Of a DNA stretch of 64,000 nt, positions 57,261-64,000 are shown piece by piece. The stretch comes from Kappaphycus alvarezii (lineage: Eukaryota; Rhodophyta; Florideophyceae; Gigartinales; Solieriaceae): NCBI GenBank assembly GCA_002205965.3, contig NADL03000624.1, positions 248,001 through 312,000 on the forward strand, in the 5' to 3' direction. A program made the translations under genes and the position numbers. The stretch's first letter is position 1; the number at the start of each line of letters is the position of its first letter. The notes beneath the pieces are model-generated. The model ran no database searches and had not been told where the DNA came from. It saw nothing but the letters and a program-made list of their open reading frames with translations.

Positions 57261-59255
57261 TGGATCTGAACACTTTTACCTCACCAAGCATCTGTACTTC
57301 CAACACACATTTTTCCAAATGTATCCAACACTGAGGAAATGGTTTTCTCAGCGTTTGTTCGAAAATTCCTGTGTTCAAATATATACATGATAATAAAGTA
57401 TTACTATTTCATGTCTCTTATATGATTAAAACGTTGAATGTAAAATATTTTCAAGGCTCTAATCTTTCCGCTGGTAAATGAAGACAAAGAGTAAATCAAT
57501 GTAAGAAAATATTCATAATATTGCTCTCCTGTAGAAATCAGAATTATTTCATCAATTGCTACAATTTTCAGTTCGTACTTCTCAAAGTTTGATGACTTAT
57601 ATGAACTTTTACAACCTGAAGGGACATAAAGATACGTTGAAGTGAAAAAGCCATGGTAATGCGCAGAAAAAAACATATTTTTGGCATTTTTGGCTGCTCC
57701 ATATTGTTTGGTCAATGCGAATGCCAAATATTAAACATAATTAGATAATATAATTTTTGATCTTGGCTTGAAGGCGTTTGTTTACATATCTTAATTATTT
57801 TAATTTTCAAATCATAATTTGACAGTTTTAATCGTCAAATTAGTTGACGATATCTTAATTACTGGATAGAACCACATTAACGCAAAAAAAGTATGGAAAA
57901 TCTGGGTAAATATATAACATTGGGGCAATAGCGCACACTCCTAGATCTTTCAATTCTAATGTAACTAGAGTTCAATTGCTTTATGAATAAGAACTATGAT
58001 ATCTGCTGGTGAAAACATAAATGGGCTGAAACCTTATCAAACTTCCAAAAACCTTCGTAAACAATCGGATGAAGATATTGCTCCTTCTGAATTTTTTTCT
58101 TTTCATTCTTTGAATGGCTCAATTGTCTACATGGATATGGGAAACTTAGCTTTATCTGATTTTACGTGAAGCTATCTCAAGCAATACGAGGTCTAGTATC
58201 TTGGTCCGTGATTTATATATTCAATCATTAATGTAAGGAAATTTAAAATCTTTTGGCTCTACCAAAGTATATTCTCGCCAGATAAATTCAGGGATTATTA
58301 ATTTATGGATTCTTTTGATGCAGAAAATTATTCAGATCCACTAATAAACAACTTGACTGTATTGCTTGGCCCATAATTGTTTTGTCAAATTGTAATTCTC
58401 ACGTGCATACGTTATTGGTATTCAAAGTTAGCTGGAGTCATTCTAAAAGTAAATATAGATAGATAGATAAACAATTAATTATGATGATGATAATAATAAA
58501 AATTCCTCTGAAATTATTGCTGCTGGGGAAGCTATCAAAAAAAGAAAGATTGTTGTAGTAATGCATAATAAAATTCTCCGAATTTGTATTCCTCCATCCG
58601 TCGCTGTTGATTTAAAGGATTCATTAGGCTCTCTATCCATTTGATGTTGTATGAATGAAGAAAATTCAATCGGATTGGTTGTTCAATAAGTAGCATGTAA
58701 ATTTGAAACGAACAAAATTACGAAAATGATATAGATATCAGGCAAAATTAATCATTCTGATTCGACGAAAAAACACTACAGTCCTGTCTCTTATATTCTT
58801 GAGCTCCTTTCATTATATTTACCTACTGTATATACATGAAGAACAATGCGGAACATATTTGTAGGACATTGCAAAATGACTGGGGGTAAGAAAATAGTTT
58901 TCAAATCAAATGATGAGCATTATGGGAAAAATGCTCACTTCGCAGCCAGTTACCCTTTCCTAGTAGCCCAAATCTCAGCTGCAAACCAAACTCAGAGCAC
59001 CAAACTTGGCCACAAAATTTGGAGTAGAGATGCTTACAGGGCGACGGGTAAAAATGGATTGGATTGAGCTAGTAGACCCTTTTACAGGGAACCTCTACAA
59101 AACAGACCATTAAAAATATTATTATAAACAAATATCGCAAAAAGTACAGAACAAAACTGAATTAGCGATAGTCATTGGTCACTTTCCTATTGATCCCGAC
59201 AGCCTTGATCACACAGTCACTTAAAAAAACAAAACAAGTAAATGAAAAGGCACAG
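57261..59255. other. AT-rich gene-free stretch
   Basis: Only isolated short ORFs. Simple AGAT and GATGAT/AATAAT runs occur at about 58457-58500. An ORF at 58846-59067 (73 aa) precedes the pogo-like remnant but shows no motif. Confidence 0.45.
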
Positions 59256-59256
59256 C

Positions 59257-60440
59257 TCTTTAGTAAATGAGCTTGAAAAAATTAAGGCTGGTTGCTCCTG
59301 AAGCAGCATCCCTGAAAAAACGACTTAAAACCCCTTCAAGTTCTCCAAATCGGCTCTACAGCGGTAAAGCAAGCAATATTCACTTGAAATACGACGTAAC
59401 GAATACGGTTTGTATTTAGTTACATAAAATAGACCTGATAGCTCCAATTTTTTCGCAATGGATCAAGAGAAGGGTTTAGAGGCACGTGTAACTTCTTTTC
59501 TCAAGTGGGAATCATTTTGGATATTGATGCAATTTCAAACTAGCACGACAGTGTTTTGAGGGGCCAGAGAGCACGAGAAGTGGGTTTGTCGACTAAATAG
59601 AGTAAAATTTTCCGACTTTTGTCTAAAGGGTTTCGCTCCCACCATTTCGATGAGGTAAGGTTTCTCTCGTCCAGACCTGCCGACTGGGTACGTTTAAAAT
59701 GATTCAGTGGTGATACTTTAGCTCTATTCTTCGCACAGGTTGCATTAGTTTACTGCGTTTGCAATATTAAGTGTATCCGAAAAGTATACAATCTAGATGA
59801 AACGGATTTCTATCCTAGCAGAGATTTCAGTGTAAAGAATGTAAAGCGTGTAGTTACATCAATGAAAGTGACTGCTAACTGGTAAAAGGTCAGTTTTCAA
59901 TACAAGAATCGAATTGCAGTCCTTTTGTGTGTAAACGCCCTCGGCAAATCTTTCGCGCCTGTTGCAGTGTTAAAGGGCATTCACTAGCCTAGAAAAATTA
60001 ATGGAGCGCACAGCGAAAGGGTAAGTAATGTGACACACAAAGGATTGCATCCTCTTTGGAGACGTGGTGTAAGCAGTCTTGATGTACATGTTTTTAAGAA
60101 CATTTGGGTATCTTTTTAACAAAACGGTAAGAGAAAACCATCCTAAAGAGGAATAGATTGTTCTGTTTTTCGATGCGTTCCAATCTCATCTGTAAGATCG
60201 CGTCGCGCGCTTCGAGGAAGAGTTTTCACTACTGTGAACTTTTAAAGAACGGTGTTGGGCAGTTGGAAACCGCCTTAAACAGGAAGAAATATTCTTAACA
60301 GTTTTCTGATGTTTTAAGTGGGACGATTTGGAGCAACGTAGGATAATACCAATTGTCTGCAGCAAGCTGACTGACGCCAAGTAAATTCTTTTCAGATATT
60401 TACTTAAGCATTTGTTTGTAGGAATTGTTAGTCTGTCACG
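59257..60440 (+). pseudogene. Pogo/Tigger-like DDE transposase, decayed
   Basis: Plus-strand pieces in order match a pogo-group Tc1/mariner transposase. Near 59265-59360 is an ELEKIKAGCS...KSALQR helix-turn-helix resemblance (psq type). At 59786-59824 is KVYNLDETDFYPSRD, the block with the first catalytic Asp (NLDETGF in intact members). After a helix comes RIAVLLCVNALGKSFAPVAV at about 59910-59969. At about 60160-60193 is VLFFDAFQSHL, matching the second Asp block (ILFxDGHxSH). The third acidic block and C-terminus are not clear. Stops at about 59571, 59644, 59883 and 59987 inactivate it. No terminal inverted repeats or TA duplications were found by eye. Confidence 0.65.
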
Positions 60441-63400
60441 ATCTAAAGTATAGGAAAAGATAACTAGAGCCACACATATTTATACAATATTTCATTCTTT
60501 CATTATCCCCGCTGGTTCAAAAGAATGTTCAGGAGAGCAAAAAATTGTTTAGAACTCAGAAAGGAGCGGGCGTACCCGCCCCGCGCCCGGACTTCCTTCC
60601 CCCACTTGACCACACGGTCACACCAATAGTGGTTTTCAACGGCAACTGGTAGCGAAAGAGCACTTCCGCATAAAAAGTCCTCTATTGATATATGCCTTCT
60701 TTCTCTCTTCTTTCTTCTCTCACCTCACTAAATGCATATGCTCATGATGGTCGCAAACAAAAATAGCGAGTAAATCTTTTTTGCAGTATTTCAACTTTAA
60801 CGAAATTAAGGGTGATCGAGAAGGACAGTAAATGGACGCTTGAAATGGCCTGTCCCACGAACAAATACTTGACTGCTATGAGTGACAGCTTATACTAGCA
60901 CTCATCTCATGCAACAATGTAAAATTGCTTAACTCATTCAAAGAGGAGATGATGGTTAAAAGGAGTTAAAAGTACAATCTCTACCCTGGTCTCCTACGGT
61001 ATTGACGAATATTAGATCAGTATCTTTATTTCAGGCCCAGAAATTATAGTTATTGTGAACCATCGAAGAATGGTCTTACCCATCTTATGTGGGACCTACT
61101 TTCTTTTGTAATTAGATGAAGCAGTATTTATGTCTTTCGGTTGTATTTAGTATTCTAGAGGCAGTAATTGTTGCAATTGTGCTGAAAATAAAATGTTTTC
61201 TGGATTACTACCTACCTGTAAAAATAATCCAATAATTATTGTAGATCCTTCATGAAGCTGACGAAAATATTTTACTGTTCTCCTGAATTCTAGTAGCAGA
61301 TCCCCTTTGTTAAAAAACAGTACCCAGTCTTGGACCATTAACCTATTTCAATCGATCTGGTAAAGTTTCATTAAATTTCTTTTGAAATTTTTAATCAAAA
61401 TCAAATTGTTCTTTATTCCAATTCGAAATATTTCAATTTTGGATCTAGGTATTACAATATTTTTCATGCAGATGCTGCTTTCTATTGCCTATCCGACATG
61501 GAATGTCTTCATATGAGGCGCACTTATTCCTCATATACGAAAAAATCTCTTTTCATGCCAATATTTAAAGTGAGACAATGAAAATAATTTTTTGGGGCAG
61601 TAAGTATTTACTGTAGAAGGTACTCTAATTGCAGTAAAAGGAGTCTCGGTAGCTCAAAAATATACATCAATTTGCCTAAAGCATCAACCTGCAGGTACAG
61701 AAATTGTGAAATATGGCAAATTGGAACTAAAATTGGAGTTTGTCGAGTGGTAAAAAGTGGGTCCTACTCTGACCAGCGTTATGATTACCGAAATTTTTTT
61801 TGATGGAGTTTCACTTCTGTTCAAAGTAAAAGTTAACACAAAAATAGCAGAAAAAGTATTCTTTTACTTAAAAATTAGCCCTAAAATTCGCCCTCATTTG
61901 AGGTCAATTGTCGGATAGAGATTATGGTGCTTGAGGACATTAGCGGAATAGGCTGAAAATTAACCCACCGACAGCTTTCTGAAAGGGAATGCTACGCACT
62001 AAACTACTTTCTTCGCTAACAGCAGAGCGAGGGGCCATCAGCAGATATACTAAGGACATTAGTGCTCCGTTCGTAAAGCAACTCATAGCGAGTAATAGGA
62101 TTGATGGAAAAACACTGATGTATAAGGGAAATAACAAAATAGACCACGCTGAAAACTCAGGAATGATATATGGAATCCTGAAGGTTGGAGCAAGGGAGTT
62201 AGCGAGATTTTTGAATGCTCTGCGAGCCAACTTGCAGTAGAGTTCAAATTCGTTACTCTGAAGGCCGATCTGCATCCATCATTATCACTTACAGATCTTG
62301 CATTGCCTCAAAATGCACCTGAGTCTCTGAATCGCATGTCTTGTACTGTTTTATCTTCATCTTTCCTTCATGCAGCAATTATTCCTCGCTTCATCCCCAG
62401 CCCCCGACATGTCCTGCTCCTTCCTTCGTTCCTTCTTATCCTCCTCCTCTCCCGCATTGTTACAAACGTTTTACCCAATCATGTCTGCAAGTTCAAACCA
62501 CTTCTACACGGCCATTACCGCCCGGGGCCCTTTTCCATGAATACTTATGCTACACAATACGGGCCCTCCGCGTTTCTCCGGTCTTGTCCTTGTCCAAAGG
62601 TTCAACAAAAAATGCTCAAACTTCATCATCCTAAAATCCTTTACCAGCGCCAGTGTCCGGCACCCGAAATTTGCACTGATGACGAATTCAACGAATTCCG
62701 TAAAGGAATTAACCATGTTCCCACCGAAGATCTGTGGAGCATTCCGTACCCTTTCTATTGTAGGGCCCCGCAAACTCATAAATGTAACTATTGATCGTTC
62801 CCTGTCTGTTTCTTCGCCCTGCTCAAACTAGATTAGGCTACTGCGGCTATCAAGTTTGACATCGTCAGATAATTTATTTTCATTGATTCTTTAACTCGTT
62901 TGGCAGTTAAATTGACCGAGCAGAAGAATAATGGCCCTTTTTCATATAGGGTGGGGAGGGATGGGATCTCAGACTTCATCCTTCGAATGCCCCCGGTTCT
63001 GTAGAGTTCTGCTACAGTCTGTGATAAACTAAAAATGGATATTTATTACAAATCCAAGGCGTGAACTACGCAGGGGTCTAGATTTAGAGAGGAACGAAAA
63101 CTAGGAAACAGGTATAAGGGGGAGAGGAGGATCAGTTGGGCGTTGGATGCCTCTCTTCGAACTCCTGCGCGGTATGATACGGGATTAGGATTCATGAGCA
63201 ATATTTGAACTCCGACTATTTGTGGGTTTTTGAGCGCATAAAATGTAATCGATGGTTGAACTATTGGTTGATGCTTTCTATAAACAGGCCGAAGCATCAG
63301 ACCAGAGTTTATACGAAAAAATTACTCTTCACCAGCAGAGATAAATTGTAAGTAGTCGGAACTAAATGCAAAGTTATCCTAGAGAAAGCCACCCTAGAGG

Positions 63401-64000
63401 TAACAAAACTACAAGGTTCTGAAGTTTCATGTAGCAGTTATCAGTGATACCGAAAGCACTAAACTTTATGGCAAAGTTATATTGGTCCAATTGGCAAGTA
63501 GGCATAAAGTAACTACTGATTGATGGGGTCCAAAATGTTTCGGGAACCACGCGAGATAGCCAAGATGACTTCATGTCACAGGCTTGGCCCAACCTGTTAT
63601 GATCTTGTATTTTACACTGTTGCGTCGGTACAATGCACAACTTGCACTCATGCCTTCTTACAGTGCAAATCTTTGGTAACGGCTACTGAAGGGATACTGT
63701 CAGATTATTTGAGATGATTTATGGGCATAATCGTTACACTCTTTGTGCAACATTGAATAGGGCTAGGCACGATTTTTATCAGTGGTACCAGAGTTTAGTC
63801 CCCCAAGCCATCTGTCCTCACCCAAACGAACCATTCTGCAGTTGTTGCTTCTTCCAAATACTTCAGCCCTAAGGTCCACATCCCGTAGCGCGAACTCTTC
63901 CGAAGCTTTATGCCCCCTCGAAAGCCTCCACGGGCGACCTGCCTTCTTTTTCAGCCATTACCGTTTGATTCACAAGATGCCGCATCCATTACTACCGTTT
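60441..64000. other. Stretch without a recognised gene, with one CT-rich ORF group
   Basis: A short GC-rich island (GCGGGCGTACCCGCCCCGCG, about 60569-60588) stands out in AT-rich DNA. ORFs at 61989-62240 (+, 83 aa) and 62303-62794 (+, 163 aa) follow each other. The second overlaps two other plus-frame ORFs (62341-62634, 62547-62831), as CT-rich DNA often does. The 163-aa product has a hydrophobic segment at about residues 20-55 and several Cys residues near its end. No family was recognised. The last 200 bases may begin another gene that leaves the window. Confidence 0.35.

Overview
This is a nuclear, eukaryotic window. It is gene-poor and crowded with broken transposable elements. Coding stretches are short and broken, mobile-element debris is everywhere, and long AT-rich stretches hold no convincing gene. 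The host cannot be named from sequence alone. A compact, nearly intronless gene island (a SHAQKYF-type Myb gene and an RWDD1-like gene, convergent, 374 bp apart) set in repeat-rich DNA fits a multicellular red alga; a stramenopile or another alga remains possible. No rRNA gene, convincing tRNA gene, CRISPR array or bacterial operon was found.

Layout. 1-3.3 kb: weak, decayed ORFs and one hairpin. 3.3-11.4 kb: a non-LTR retrotransposon block. A 3' fragment of family A (3.34-4.45 kb, +) is fused to a long family B fragment (4.45-6.87 kb, +). Then comes a (TACTG)n tract and a nearly full-length family A element on the minus strand, with two ORFs that overlap at ATGA. Both families carry a reverse transcriptase followed by a CCHC finger and a motif set resembling an R2-type restriction-like endonuclease. 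11.4-19.2 kb: scattered family B pieces in both orientations. 21.2-22.1 kb: a dead Tc1/mariner transposase. 22-30 kb: mostly AT-rich DNA without genes. 30.1-31.3 kb: a family A 3' fragment and a family B tail. 32-38 kb: no clear gene, several clusters of a GTACTGTAC-type motif. 38.3-42.0 kb: the gene island. 42.8-46.5 kb: an LTR retrotransposon with both LTRs, a 5-bp target duplication and a polypurine tract, but no reverse transcriptase. 46.7-51.4 kb: a minus-strand Ty1/copia element with all domains recognisable but broken. 51.4-64 kb: AT-rich DNA with one more family B tail (57.1 kb) and a decayed pogo/Tigger-like transposase (59.3-60.4 kb).

The two cellular genes are the only loci that look functional. 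The Myb protein is a putative DNA-binding regulator that also carries an ataxin-7/SCA7-like Cys-Cys-Cys-His motif. The RWDD1-like protein is a likely partner of DRG-family GTPases in translation. The other recognisable coding sequence belongs to elements that copy or once copied themselves. The most interesting points are the two-ORF endonuclease-type LINE with a (TACAG)n tail, the wide scatter of the same GTACTGTAC motif, a recurrent family B 3' terminus, and the Myb/SCA7-like gene split over two frames by what may be a 68-bp intron.
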